In this document: piece by piece, positions 26,262 through 35,193 of the stretch
Layout of the letters: each line of letters starts with the position of its first letter
Numbering within the stretch: the stretch's first letter is position 1
NCBI GenBank assembly: GCA_964602055.1
Contig: CAZRPU010000001.1
Coordinates: 124,001 to 188,000 of the forward strand
Source: JACPLA01 sp964602055
GTDB lineage: Bacteria; Bacteroidota; Ignavibacteria; UBA10030
DNA: 64,000 bases
Direction of reading: 5' to 3'
Translations under genes and position numbers: made by a program
Notes under the pieces: model-generated
What the model was told of the DNA's origin: nothing
The model's input: only the letters and a program-made list of their open reading frames with translations
The model's database searches: none

Positions 26262-27902
26262 CTAGAGTGTTGGCCCCGCTTTGATCACTTCGGCGGGTGT
26301 ATCGGCTGAAAACTTCTTGAAGTTTTCGATGAAACGGGACGCCAGCTGACGGTACTTTTCTTTGTGCGCCTCTTTGCTGGGCCACGACTCGGCCGGGTTC
26401 AAGATATTCGCGGGGACGCCTTCGCAGCTCGTCGGAACCTCGAAGCCGAACACCGGATCCTTGACAAAACGGACCTTTTCGAGGGAACCGTCGAGTGCTG
26501 CATTCAGGAGCGATCTCGTATAACCGATGCTTATCCGCTTCCCGACACCGAAAGCACCTCCGATCCATCCTGTATTGATAAGCCAGCACGTCACACCGTA
26601 CTTCGTGATTTTCCGTTTCAGGAGTTCCGCGTAGAATGCCGGCTTATGAACCATGAACGGAGCCCCGAAGCATGCACTGAAGGTCATTTCGGGCTCTTTT
26701 CCCAATCCCACTTCCGTTCCTGCGATCTTCGAAGTGTAACCCGAAATAAACTGATACATAGCCTGCTCGGGGGTCAATCGCGCCAGCGGCGGCAGGACGC
26801 CTGATGCATCACAGGTGAGGAACACGATGTTCTTCGGATGTCCGCCTTTTTTCTCAGGAACAGCGTTGTCAATGTACTCCAGAGGGTATGAGGCCCTCGT
26901 GTTTTCCGTAATGGAATCGTCGTCCAGGTCGATCAGCCGCGTAATGGGATCGAACACGACATTTTCGAGGATTGTTCCGAACCGCTTGGTCGTTGCATAG
27001 ATTTGTGGTTCAGCCGTGGCGGAAAGGCGGATGACTTTCGCATAACAGCCCCCCTCGAAATTGAATACGCCTTCATCGCTCCAGCCATGCTCGTCATCGC
27101 CGATGAGTTCCCGCTTGGGGTCTGCCGAAAGCGTCGTTTTTCCGGTTCCGGAGAGGCCGAAGAACACAGCCGTGTCATTCCCCTTGCCCCGGTTGGCCGA
27201 ACAATGCATGGGCATGATGCCGTTCAGGGGGAGCAGATAATTGAGGGTCGTAAACACGGACTTCTTGATCTCGCCCGCGTACTGAGTATTGCCGATGAGG
27301 CAGAGCCGCTGTTCGAAATTCAACACGATGAACGTATTGGACCCGGTGCCGTCGATGGTCGGGATTCCCTTGAACGACGGAACGCAGAGAACCGTGAATT
27401 CCGGAAGATGCCGCCGGTATTCATCGTTGGTTTCCGGCAGGATGAACATGTTCCGGGCAAAAAGAGCATGCCAGGCGTGTTCACAAATGATTCTCACGGG
27501 CATCCGGTACTGGGAATCCGCACCTGCGTAGCAATCCTGCACAAATACGTCCTTTCCCTGGAGAAATCCCAGCATCCTGTTCATCAAATCATTGAACTTC
27601 TCGATGCTGAAGGGCCGGTTGTATTCTCCCCACCAGATATGTTCTTCCGTATTCGGTTCGCGCACGATGAACTTGTCGTTTGCCGATCGCGCCGTGTGTT
27701 TTCCCGTATTCACCACCAGAGGGCCAAGCTTGGAAATTCTACCTTCCCCGCGGAACGCTATTTCCTCGTAGAGGGCTTCCGATGGAAGGTTCCAATACAC
27801 CTTCCTCAGATTCGACAGTCCGTGGTTGTCCAGTCCGTAGTCGCTCTTGACGGCCTGTGCTTCATTTTCTGCGGGTGTTTTGATGTTGAGGATATTGTTC
27901 AT
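26262..27902 (-). CDS. pckA: ATP-dependent phosphoenolpyruvate carboxykinase
   Basis: Converts oxaloacetate plus ATP to PEP and CO2 for gluconeogenesis. The 546 residues include the kinase loop GLSGTGKTT at 249-257, the metal and Mg-ADP segment DEHGWSDEGVFNFEGGCYAK from 270, and an N-terminal substrate-binding block with NRPFS. Length and motifs match the bacterial ATP-type enzyme. Its start overlaps the stop of the upstream aminotransferase by four bases, so oxaloacetate supply from aspartate and its conversion to PEP are probably cotranscribed. Confidence 0.97.
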   Translation of the reverse strand: MNNILNIKTPAENEAQAVKSDYGLDNHGLSNLRKVYWNLPSEALYEEIAFRGEGRISKLGPLVVNTGKHTARSANDKFIVREPNTEEHIWWGEYNRPFSIEKFNDLMNRMLGFLQGKDVFVQDCYAGADSQYRMPVRIICEHAWHALFARNMFILPETNDEYRRHLPEFTVLCVPSFKGIPTIDGTGSNTFIVLNFEQRLCLIGNTQYAGEIKKSVFTTLNYLLPLNGIMPMHCSANRGKGNDTAVFFGLSGTGKTTLSADPKRELIGDDEHGWSDEGVFNFEGGCYAKVIRLSATAEPQIYATTKRFGTILENVVFDPITRLIDLDDDSITENTRASYPLEYIDNAVPEKKGGHPKNIVFLTCDASGVLPPLARLTPEQAMYQFISGYTSKIAGTEVGLGKEPEMTFSACFGAPFMVHKPAFYAELLKRKITKYGVTCWLINTGWIGGAFGVGKRISIGYTRSLLNAALDGSLEKVRFVKDPVFGFEVPTSCEGVPANILNPAESWPSKEAHKEKYRQLASRFIENFKKFSADTPAEVIKAGPTL

Positions 27903-29116
27903 TGCCAGTCTCGTACGAGTTTTCGTTCACCAATGTAGATTTCGTTCGGGGAGTTCGGGTCCAATGCCCACTTCATCCGGGCAATGCCCTGCGTAACGTC
28001 TTTGACGGTTGTTGCATAGCTGAGTCTAAGATAGCCCTCCATGCCAAATTCCTTTCCCGGCACCGTTACGACCAGGGCCCTCTTGAGGAGGAACTGTGAG
28101 AGTTCGACAGAACTCTTGTTGTAGGCGCGGAAGTCAGGGAGGCAATAATAGGTGCCGTTGGGCTTGGTGATCTTGACGCCGTTGAATGCCCCGAGCTCTT
28201 TCATCATGACATCGCGGTTGTTTTGCAGCGTGAGCCGCAATGATTCGACGGCGCTTTGAAGGCCCGTTAAGGCGCCTTCGGCAGCGGATTGAAGCAGAAC
28301 GGACGTGCACGAAGTCGTTTGCGACTGCACGTTGGTTGCAACGGAGATGATCTGTTTTCCCGCCACAAGCCAGCCGATCCGAAATCCCGTCATGCCGTAG
28401 AGCTTTGAAATGCCGTTGATGGTGATGATTTTTGTGGTTTCAATGTCCTTCTTCGTGAATTGATACGGTGAAGGGGGCACTATTCCGTCAAAGACAAGCT
28501 TATGGTAGATGTCGTCGAAGATGACGTAAATATTCTTCTTTTCGCAGAACTCCACAAGCTGTTCGACGAACTCCCGAGGGTACACGATTCCCGACGGATT
28601 GTTCGGACTATTCACAATGATGGCTTTGGTGTAGGCACTGATGGCCGGCTCCAGGTCCTTCATGGAGGGGACGAAGCCGCCGTCTTCCGGCGTTACAATG
28701 ACGGGAACGCCGTAAACCATCTTGATCATCTCGGGATAGCTTACCCAATACGGTGCAAAAACGATCACTTCGTCCTGAGGATTGATCAACGTGTAGAGGA
28801 CGCTGAAAAGAGCCTGTTTCGCTCCCTGCGATACCATGACATTCTGCGGACCGATGACTTTGTTGTAGGTCTCTTCGGTATAACGAACTACAGCCTTTTT
28901 GAGTGATGGGATGCCGTCGGATGGCGTGTACTTGATGTCGCCGGTATTCAGTTTTGCCGCTGCGCTCAGGATGGCATTGATGGGAGCCTTGTTTTTTGGT
29001 TCGCCTGCGCCGAGATGAACAACAGCTTCGCCCTTGTCTTTCAACCGGGCGGCTTCCTCATTCAACTTCAGAGTAGGCGATTCCGCGATGGAGCCTGCTA
29101 GTTTGCTGACACTCAT
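27899..29116 (-). CDS. Class I/II aminotransferase, probably aspartate aminotransferase
   Basis: PLP-dependent transaminase of the AAT I-gamma type, 405 residues. The PLP Lys lies in SKLYGMTGFRIGW at about 235, with the phosphate-binding NSPNNPSG block earlier and a C-terminal Arg-containing RLSYATT segment. I chose the ATG at 29116 because GGAGG stands 11 bases before it; a TTG 6 codons further upstream is also open. It is followed by pckA with a four-base overlap, which favours aspartate/oxaloacetate as substrate pair. It is a paralogue of the next aminotransferase. Confidence 0.85.
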   Translation of the reverse strand: MSVSKLAGSIAESPTLKLNEEAARLKDKGEAVVHLGAGEPKNKAPINAILSAAAKLNTGDIKYTPSDGIPSLKKAVVRYTEETYNKVIGPQNVMVSQGAKQALFSVLYTLINPQDEVIVFAPYWVSYPEMIKMVYGVPVIVTPEDGGFVPSMKDLEPAISAYTKAIIVNSPNNPSGIVYPREFVEQLVEFCEKKNIYVIFDDIYHKLVFDGIVPPSPYQFTKKDIETTKIITINGISKLYGMTGFRIGWLVAGKQIISVATNVQSQTTSCTSVLLQSAAEGALTGLQSAVESLRLTLQNNRDVMMKELGAFNGVKITKPNGTYYCLPDFRAYNKSSVELSQFLLKRALVVTVPGKEFGMEGYLRLSYATTVKDVTQGIARMKWALDPNSPNEIYIGERKLVRDWQ

Positions 29117-29272
29117 GAATAGCTCAACCTCCAATCTTCTACAGCATTCTTTCGATCGATGTGTGTTCGGCGATCGCCGGATGTGCGGCTGCCGAAGGGG
29201 AGAAAGATCCTTGCATAACGGGGATGGTGGTAAGAATGACTGAAAGAAACGTACGGGGAAATTGCGAGGAAT

Positions 29273-30481
29273 TCAAACCTTTCCGGAGAGCAATTCGGCG
29301 AACCCGCGTCTGAGTCGTTCGGCTGCTTTCTGTAAATCTGCCATCGAACAAGCGTACGATATTCTGATCCATTCCGGAGCTCCAAATCCCGTTCCCGGAA
29401 CCATCGCGACACTGTGTTCATTGAGAAAGTAGTCGCAGAGAGAATCGGATGTTCCTATCTGTTTTGCATGGACCTTCTTCTTAAGATAGGGCTTGATGTT
29501 CAGAAACAGAGTGAAAGAACCTCTTGGATAAATGAACTCAAGCTGCGGGATTTTTTTCATTTCATCCATCAGGAAATGCCTCCGCCGGTCGAATTCATCG
29601 ACCATGACCCGAACTTCGGAATCGAGGTCATTTGTGAGGGCTGCAAGGGCCGCGCGTTGAGAAATGGACGAAGCGTTGGATGTCATCTGGCTCTGGATTT
29701 TTTCGGCCGCTTGAACGATCTCGCGATGAGCACCCATATATCCAATGCGCCAACCCGTCATCGAATAGACTTTCGAAACGCCATTGACCGTTATAACCTG
29801 ATTATGCACGGCATCGATGGAGCCCATGCTGAAATGCTTCACTCCGTCGTAGACCACCTTTTCATATATTTCATCGGAGATCACATAGATACCGGTCTTC
29901 TCGACGATGCGCGCGAGCTGTTCGATCTCGGCCTGTGTGTAGACGGAACCCGTCGGGTTTGAGGGGGAGCACAGGATGAAGGCTTTGGTTTTCTTTGTAA
30001 TTGCGCGGCTCAGCTGAGCCGGCGTCATCTTGAATTGATTCTTGGCTGTCGTCGCTATGATGACGGGAGTGGCATCGACCAGTTTCACCATTTCCGGATA
30101 ACTGACCCAGTACGGTGCAGGGATGATGACTTCATTCCCCTTGTCGCAGATAGCCTGGAGCGCGTTATAGATCGAATGCTTCGCCCCGCAGGAGACGAGA
30201 ATCTGCGAGGGTGAGAACTGTATGCCGTTGTCGCGGTGAAACTTCTCTGCGATCGCTTTGAGAAGGTCAGGAATACCCTGGTTGGCGGTATATTTTGTAA
30301 AATTTTCGTTAATCGCACGGACGGCCGCGTCTTTCACCAGTTGGGGGGTCGGGAAATCCGGCTCGCCCGCCGTCAGGCTAACGACATCGATCCCTTCCGC
30401 CTTGAGCTGACGCGCTCTTGAGGCAAGAAGCTGTGTCTGCGATTCCTCGATTCCAGCGATTTTTTTCGAAAGTGGTTTCAT
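29273..30481 (-). CDS. Aspartate aminotransferase-like class I/II enzyme
   Basis: A 402-residue fold-type I PLP enzyme of the AAT I-gamma group. Landmarks are SLTAGEPDFPTP near the N-terminus, CSPSNPTGSVY, the PLP-Lys motif SKVYSMTGWRIGYMG, and RISYACS near the C-terminus. It is divergent from the neighbouring paralogue but has the same domain order. It is the downstream partner of coaD and rsmD, whose coaD start region overlaps this gene by four bases. A separate substrate preference from the other copy is likely but cannot be read from sequence. Confidence 0.88.
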   Translation of the reverse strand: MKPLSKKIAGIEESQTQLLASRARQLKAEGIDVVSLTAGEPDFPTPQLVKDAAVRAINENFTKYTANQGIPDLLKAIAEKFHRDNGIQFSPSQILVSCGAKHSIYNALQAICDKGNEVIIPAPYWVSYPEMVKLVDATPVIIATTAKNQFKMTPAQLSRAITKKTKAFILCSPSNPTGSVYTQAEIEQLARIVEKTGIYVISDEIYEKVVYDGVKHFSMGSIDAVHNQVITVNGVSKVYSMTGWRIGYMGAHREIVQAAEKIQSQMTSNASSISQRAALAALTNDLDSEVRVMVDEFDRRRHFLMDEMKKIPQLEFIYPRGSFTLFLNIKPYLKKKVHAKQIGTSDSLCDYFLNEHSVAMVPGTGFGAPEWIRISYACSMADLQKAAERLRRGFAELLSGKV

Positions 30482-30981
30482 GATTGCCGGGGCGAGGTTG
30501 CAGACATCCGTATCTTGCGCTCGAGGGTCAGGCGAACGAGGGGAGGGACGAAATCGCTGACTTCTCCGCCGAGCCGCGCAATTTCCCGAACGATGCTGGA
30601 GTTCAAGTAGGTGTATTTCTCATTCGGCATGAAGAATACCGTTTCGACGCGGGCATCGAGCTTGCGATTCATCAATGCCATCTGCAATTCGTATTCAAAG
30701 TCCGAGATTGCCCGGAGTCCGCGAATAATGGCTGTTGCCTTCTTCTTTCGCGCATATTCCACCAGCAAACCTTCGAACGATTCAACCTCCACGTTCTTGT
30801 ACTTTTTCGTCACTTCGACGATCATTTGAAGACGTTCCTGCTCGGAGAAGAGGGGGTTCTTCGAAGAATTGCGGGCGATAGTGATAACGATCTTGTCAAA
30901 GATCTTGAGAGCACGCTCCAGAATGTCGATATGGCCATTGGTGATGGGGTCAAATGTGCCGGGATATATTGCGATGTTCAT
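30478..30981 (-). CDS. coaD: Phosphopantetheine adenylyltransferase
   Basis: Fourth enzyme of CoA synthesis: transfers AMP from ATP to 4-prime-phosphopantetheine. The 167 residues begin with the nucleotidyltransferase motif YPGTFDPITNGHIDIL; the distal ATP motif YLNSSIVRE is present near the C-terminus. Length is standard. It lies between rsmD and an aspartate aminotransferase with four-base overlaps on both sides, reproducing the common rsmD-coaD gene pair. Confidence 0.97.
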   Translation of the reverse strand: MNIAIYPGTFDPITNGHIDILERALKIFDKIVITIARNSSKNPLFSEQERLQMIVEVTKKYKNVEVESFEGLLVEYARKKKATAIIRGLRAISDFEYELQMALMNRKLDARVETVFFMPNEKYTYLNSSIVREIARLGGEVSDFVPPLVRLTLERKIRMSATSPRQS

Positions 30982-31544
30982 GAGCTGCTCCTGGTGTCTT
31001 GCTTCGATTTCAGAATGAGCACAACCGTTTGGCCGAAGGTCTTTTGCAGAGTTTCAAAAGCCACTTCAGGCACGGAGACAACCGAATTCTTTCCATGTTC
31101 CATGACCACGTACGAACCTTTGCCGGCAACGCCGGAACGGGCAAGAGCCCCCGGCAGTTCGCCGATGCGCTCCAGAGCAAAGGGAGGATCAACGAAAACG
31201 AGATCGTACTGCTTGCGTGAATTCTTCAGGAACCAGAAAACCTCAGCCTGGTGGACCGCGGCCTGCTCCTCACAGCCGAGTGTTCGGATATTCTGCTCGA
31301 GGAGGGTCAGGGATGGCCTTGAAGTGTCGACAAACGTTGCCGAGCCCGCGCCGCGGCTGAGAGCTTCAAGGCCCAGGCTGCCGCTGCCGGCGAAGAGGTC
31401 CAGAACCCGGATGCCCGTAAAATCGAGGCGGACCGTGAGAATGTCAAAGATCGATTGTTTGACCCGATCAGTTGTGGGCCGGATCAGGCGGTCGCGGGGA
31501 GCTGCAAGGCGTCTCCCCCGGAACGTTCCGGCGATAATCCTCAT
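30978..31544 (-). CDS. rsmD: 16S rRNA (guanine966-N2)-methyltransferase
   Basis: Methylates G966 of 16S rRNA on the assembled small subunit. The 188 residues begin with the conserved RIIAGTFRGRRL block; the SAM site is VLDLFAGSGSLGLEALSRGA and the catalytic motif VDPPF (about 118-122) is of the N-methylating D/N-PP-Y/F type. Its ATG follows the stop of the upstream PilM-like gene with no gap (TGAATG), and its end overlaps coaD by four bases. Confidence 0.95.
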   Translation of the reverse strand: MRIIAGTFRGRRLAAPRDRLIRPTTDRVKQSIFDILTVRLDFTGIRVLDLFAGSGSLGLEALSRGAGSATFVDTSRPSLTLLEQNIRTLGCEEQAAVHQAEVFWFLKNSRKQYDLVFVDPPFALERIGELPGALARSGVAGKGSYVVMEHGKNSVVSVPEVAFETLQKTFGQTVVLILKSKQDTRSSS

Positions 31545-32462
31545 TCAGGATGTCCGCAATCCGAGCCCGATCGCGGGAGCGAAGCGGTTGCTTGATTTCG
31601 TGTACTGCTGAAAGATCTTTCCTGCGACCGGCAGTTTTCTGAGCGAATTAACAATGATCGCCTGAATGTTGGTTTCAGACCGGATTTGTTTCAAGACGTC
31701 CGGAGGCACATCGAGGCCATAGAAGAAGAGTGCATCGGGATCCTTCATGCCATCCAGCTGCTTGAGGTCTTTGAGGTATGCACTCACCGTCTTTGCGCAA
31801 TCGCCCGGCAACTGAACCGGGAAGGACCGGTAATCGATGGTTTCTCCGTCGCGGAGGACACTGCCAATGAGGCCTGTCATGCGCAGACAAAAAAGAGCGA
31901 CGTGGTGGCCGGCGACTTCGGGGTAATTAAGGGAAATTGTTTTTTCCGTCGTCAGATGGTCAACGTCGACGATATGAAGGTCCATCTTCAGATCGCGCGT
32001 CACTTTCTGAAGAAAAGCCACCATCCCGCGCCGCACCCCGACCACAAAGGCCGGATGGAATTCCTTCTCCCCTCCTGCAAGAGGATGGGAATCAACGATG
32101 AAATCCTTGGGCCCTGCATTCGGGAAATACTGTTTAAGCTCCCACTGGAGGTAGTCGCCGAGCGAAGGACCCTTCAGCGTGGGAGAGAGCGGCATGATAT
32201 TGATGAAGACCGGCTCGGCAGGGAGCGCGAAAGAGATCGTTTTGGCGGACACTTTGTTTCGGTGGAGAAGCTCCTTCAGCTCGCCGGCGAGGGTTGCCAC
32301 CTGCGGATGGTCGGCCGAAAGGTGAATGCCTGCCTCGACCAGATCGATGTTCGACTGAGCTTCAGCAAGGGCCGTGACGGCTTTTCTCTTCCCCAGCTCG
32401 ATTTCAGCCAGTTGAATATGGCCATTGCAGAACGATATGCCGACATGGCGGGAGTATTTCAT
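31545..32462 (-). CDS. PilM-like actin-fold protein
   Basis: A 305-residue protein that resembles PilM/GspL. The N-terminal strand-turn-strand HVGISFCNGHIQLAEIEL is like the actin-fold phosphate-1 segment of PilM; ISFALPAEPVFINIMPLSP, WELKQYFPNA and FVVGVRRGMVAFLQKV follow in the PilM order, and a C-terminal FAPAIGLGL repeats the usual end. PilM connects the cytoplasmic face of type IV pilus or secretion machines to PilN. No PilN/O genes are adjacent. It is the first gene of the rsmD-coaD run (the next gene starts right after its stop) and follows a pseudopilin-like gene. Assignment is by pattern and moderately sure. Confidence 0.6.
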   Translation of the reverse strand: MKYSRHVGISFCNGHIQLAEIELGKRKAVTALAEAQSNIDLVEAGIHLSADHPQVATLAGELKELLHRNKVSAKTISFALPAEPVFINIMPLSPTLKGPSLGDYLQWELKQYFPNAGPKDFIVDSHPLAGGEKEFHPAFVVGVRRGMVAFLQKVTRDLKMDLHIVDVDHLTTEKTISLNYPEVAGHHVALFCLRMTGLIGSVLRDGETIDYRSFPVQLPGDCAKTVSAYLKDLKQLDGMKDPDALFFYGLDVPPDVLKQIRSETNIQAIIVNSLRKLPVAGKIFQQYTKSSNRFAPAIGLGLRTS

Positions 32463-32502
32463 TTTCTTTTAGCCGGGGACGGGAGCAATGCGTGAAGGGA
32501 GC

Positions 32503-32967
32503 TCATTCTTCCCATGACGCCTTATTCACGCGTGAATCGTCCGTCAGTGATCCGATGGAGCCGTAGCCGTCGGGATCTTCGGCAAAGTACTTCTTAATAA
32601 CGGTCGTGTCGACCGATATCACGGAATAGGGTCTCCATGATCCGGGAGTGTGCAGCAATGAGTCGGGAGAAAACGGTGAGAAGACAAGGGGCTTAAAGGT
32701 GTCTTCAGGAACAGTGCCGGACGCAATCTTCCCTTTGATAAAGGCTACCAGCGAATCGATCGAAGGGGCGTATGATCCGTGATCAGAGATGTAGAGGAGC
32801 TGGGCAGCCCTGATATTCACAAGGCGAGCCCGTGATTCTTTCTTATTGTTTTCTTCGCGCTCTCTGATCTGATACGGCTCGTACAAAACGTAGATCAAAA
32901 TTCCAAACAGAAGAACTATCACGCCCTTCAGGATAGGTGAACCCTTTGCTTGTTGATAAACGGACAT
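32503..32967 (-). CDS. Single-helix membrane protein, pseudopilin-like
   Basis: A 154-residue protein with one N-terminal transmembrane helix at about 14-31 and a soluble periplasmic domain. After the helix come an amphipathic segment with RARLVNIRAAQLLYISDHG and then SYAPSIDSLVAFI, a layout like the alpha-helix and first turn of type II pseudopilins. There is no prepilin peptidase site (no Gly before the helix followed by Glu at +5), so if it is related it has lost processing. It sits between a ComEA-like gene and the PilM-like gene. Function unknown. Confidence 0.55.
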   Translation of the reverse strand: MSVYQQAKGSPILKGVIVLLFGILIYVLYEPYQIREREENNKKESRARLVNIRAAQLLYISDHGSYAPSIDSLVAFIKGKIASGTVPEDTFKPLVFSPFSPDSLLHTPGSWRPYSVISVDTTVIKKYFAEDPDGYGSIGSLTDDSRVNKASWEE

Positions 32968-32988
32968 TGTTCCTCCCTTGATAGGATG

Positions 32989-33408
32989 CTAGTGGACGGT
33001 GATCAGCGGCTTGATCTTCTCCAGCTTCGATTGTGAGATTCCCTTTACCTTGCGCAGGTCGTCGATGGCGCTGAAGGCTCCGCGCTCTTCACGGTATGCA
33101 ACAATCCGCTCTGCGGTTTTGTCGCCTATTCCCGGCAGGCGAACAAGTTCTTTCTTGGTAGCCCTGTTGATATTCACCGGGAAGACCACCGATGAAGACG
33201 GGCTTGACCTCTCTTCCTTTGCGGGAACCCGTGCGCTCAGAGCCGCAAAGGTGCTGTCCGATGCCGAATAATCAAACTGCTGACGGTCAGGAAACGTTTG
33301 CTGATACAGCCGGATGCCCAATCCGAGCACAAACGAACCCACCAGGAACAAAGCGATCTTGCGCTCATTTGCCGTCAAGGCAAACTCTTCGCGCCACGAT
33401 GATTTCAT
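32989..33408 (-). CDS. ComEA-like helix-hairpin-helix DNA-binding membrane protein
   Basis: A 139-residue protein with one membrane helix at about 18-37 and, from about 75, the ComEA-type double helix-hairpin-helix (VNINRATKKELVRLPGIGDKTAERIVAYREERGAF in the family pattern, with the second hairpin at VKGISQSKLEKIKPL). In naturally competent bacteria such a protein captures incoming DNA in the periplasm. The short linker rich in Ser and Pro is normal. It stands between the dnaJ gene and the pseudopilin-like gene; competence is plausible but unproven. Confidence 0.85.
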   Translation of the reverse strand: MKSSWREEFALTANERKIALFLVGSFVLGLGIRLYQQTFPDRQQFDYSASDSTFAALSARVPAKEERSSPSSSVVFPVNINRATKKELVRLPGIGDKTAERIVAYREERGAFSAIDDLRKVKGISQSKLEKIKPLITVH

Positions 33409-33416
33409 CGTCCCCC

Positions 33417-34592
33417 CTAAGAAAAAGCGTCCTTCACCTTATCAAAAAAAGTGCGGGAAGAAGTTCTGCGTTCTTCTTCTGTCGGCATGAAGTTTGCCGA
33501 TTCTTTCATTTGATTGAGGAGCTCCCGCTCCTTGGCAGAGAGGTTCCTCGGAACCCAGATATTGACTCGCACAAGCTGGTCGCCCCTTCCATGGCCGTTC
33601 AGGTGGGGGATGCCCCGGTCTCGCATGCGGAGGGCACGTCCTGACGGAGTCCCTGCCTCAATGGTCAGTTTGGCTTTTCCGTTCAACGTGGGGATTTCCA
33701 CTTCCCCTCCAAGGGTCGCTACCGGAAAGCTCACCCAGAGATCGTGAATGATATCGTCTCCGTTTCTCTGGAAATGCGGATGTTCTTCTTCGGCGATCAT
33801 GACGAGCAAATCGCCCGATTCTCCTCCCCGCCTGCCGGCATTCCCTTGTCCGCGGAGCGGAATGTAGTTTCCTTCGGAGACGCCTGCCGGAACTGCAACC
33901 TTGATGGTCGATTCACCAGTGACCCGTCCTTCGCCGCCGCAGGTGGAGCAGGGGCTCTTCACGATGCGTCCTTCGCCGCCGCAATACGCACAGGCGGTGA
34001 TGTTGACAAACTGCCCGAAGACTGAACGGGAAACCTGCCTTAACTCTCCGGTGCCGTTGCATTCCGGACAGGTGGTCTTGCTCGTGCCGGGTTTCGCGCC
34101 GGATCCCTTGCAGGTCTCACAGGATTTCTGACGTTTCACCTTGATTTTTTTCTCAACACCCGAGGCAATCTCCTCCAGGCTCAGGTGAAGAGTCACACGT
34201 AAATCGGATCCCGGGGTCCCATCCTGGCGGGCGGCAGATCGTCGTCGGCCGCGCTGGGTTCCGCCGAAAACCTCGTCGAAGATTCCTCCCCCAAATCCTC
34301 CGCCAAAAATGTCGCCGAAGGAGGAGAAAATGTCGTTAATGTCCGTAAACTCGCGGAAGTTTGTTCCCCGGATTCCCTCATGTCCAAACTGGTCGTAACG
34401 GCGTCGTTTTTCCGGATCACCCAGAACCTCATAGGCCTCAGCTGCCTCTTTGAAGTGATCCTCCGCTTCCTTGTTCCCGGGATTTCGGTCGGGGTGAAAC
34501 TTCAAAGCGAGCTTTCGATATGCTTTCTTGATGTCATCTGCATTCGCAGACCGTGAAACACCGAGAATTTCGTAATAGTCTCTTTTTGTCAT
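33417..34592 (-). CDS. dnaJ: Chaperone DnaJ
   Basis: Hsp40 co-chaperone, 391 residues. The J domain (1-70) has the HPD motif in KFHPDRNPG; a Gly/Phe-rich linker follows to about 125; four zinc-finger repeats of CxxCxGxG form run through about 155-225 (CETCKGSG, CPECNGTG, CAYCGGEG, CSTCGGEG); the substrate-binding C-terminal domains follow. It delivers clients and stimulates ATP hydrolysis by DnaK. dnaK is not in this window. It lies behind hrcA and grpE on one transcript. Confidence 0.97.
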   Translation of the reverse strand: MTKRDYYEILGVSRSANADDIKKAYRKLALKFHPDRNPGNKEAEDHFKEAAEAYEVLGDPEKRRRYDQFGHEGIRGTNFREFTDINDIFSSFGDIFGGGFGGGIFDEVFGGTQRGRRRSAARQDGTPGSDLRVTLHLSLEEIASGVEKKIKVKRQKSCETCKGSGAKPGTSKTTCPECNGTGELRQVSRSVFGQFVNITACAYCGGEGRIVKSPCSTCGGEGRVTGESTIKVAVPAGVSEGNYIPLRGQGNAGRRGGESGDLLVMIAEEEHPHFQRNGDDIIHDLWVSFPVATLGGEVEIPTLNGKAKLTIEAGTPSGRALRMRDRGIPHLNGHGRGDQLVRVNIWVPRNLSAKERELLNQMKESANFMPTEEERRTSSRTFFDKVKDAFS

Positions 34593-34601
34593 ATCCGTAA
34601 C

Positions 34602-35186
34602 TTATTCCCCGTCCGTTCCGGTGCCCTCACCACCGCCAGCATTGACCGTCTGGTCCTCAGCGTCTGCGGCGACGATGACCTTTGCATGACGCAGCACTTT
34701 CTCATGAAAGAGGTACCCCTTTTCCACTTCTTCAACGATCGTATGTGGTGGAACTCCTTCTTTCCGGACCTGAAGGAGAGCATCATGAAAATGAACGTCG
34801 AATTCTTTTCCGACGGTTTCAAAAGGCTTCACGCCTTGTCCTTCCAGAATCTTCAGCATCTTTTGCTGAATCAGTTCGATGCCTTTCACGAGCGCGGAAT
34901 CCTGCGCATCCTTGGAGTTCTTGAGGGACCGCTCCAGGTCGTCGAGGACGGGAAGAATCGCCATGAGGAGATCTTCGTTGGCAAACCGGATAATCGAACC
35001 GGTTTCCACTTCCATTCTCCGTTTGAAATTGTCGAATTCCGCCGCTTTTCGGAGAAATAGATCCTTGTAGTATGCGGCCTGTTTTTCAGCTTCCGGGGCT
35101 TTTGCTTCCGGGGTAGGAGTGTCCTGAGTTGGGCCTTCAGTTTCCCTGTTCAGTTCTTCTTCTTGATTCACGTTCCGCTCTTCCAT
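34602..35186 (-). CDS. grpE: Nucleotide exchange factor GrpE
   Basis: Exchanges ADP on DnaK. The protein has 194 residues with a disordered, acidic N-terminal tail rich in Glu, Pro and Thr, the coiled-coil segment at about 45-95, and the conserved KPFETVGKEFDVHFHDALLQV beta-domain pattern. I chose the ATG at 35186, preceded by AAGGA, over an upstream open frame that would overlap hrcA. It is followed by dnaJ with a 9-base gap. Confidence 0.95.
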   Translation of the reverse strand: MEERNVNQEEELNRETEGPTQDTPTPEAKAPEAEKQAAYYKDLFLRKAAEFDNFKRRMEVETGSIIRFANEDLLMAILPVLDDLERSLKNSKDAQDSALVKGIELIQQKMLKILEGQGVKPFETVGKEFDVHFHDALLQVRKEGVPPHTIVEEVEKGYLFHEKVLRHAKVIVAADAEDQTVNAGGGEGTGTDGE

Positions 35187-35193
35187 GGTTCCT

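Noticed and set aside
29169..29180. Palindrome CGGCGATCGCCG between the two aminotransferases
   Set aside because: A single copy that fits chance in GC-rich DNA; no second copy nearby and no site function could be argued.
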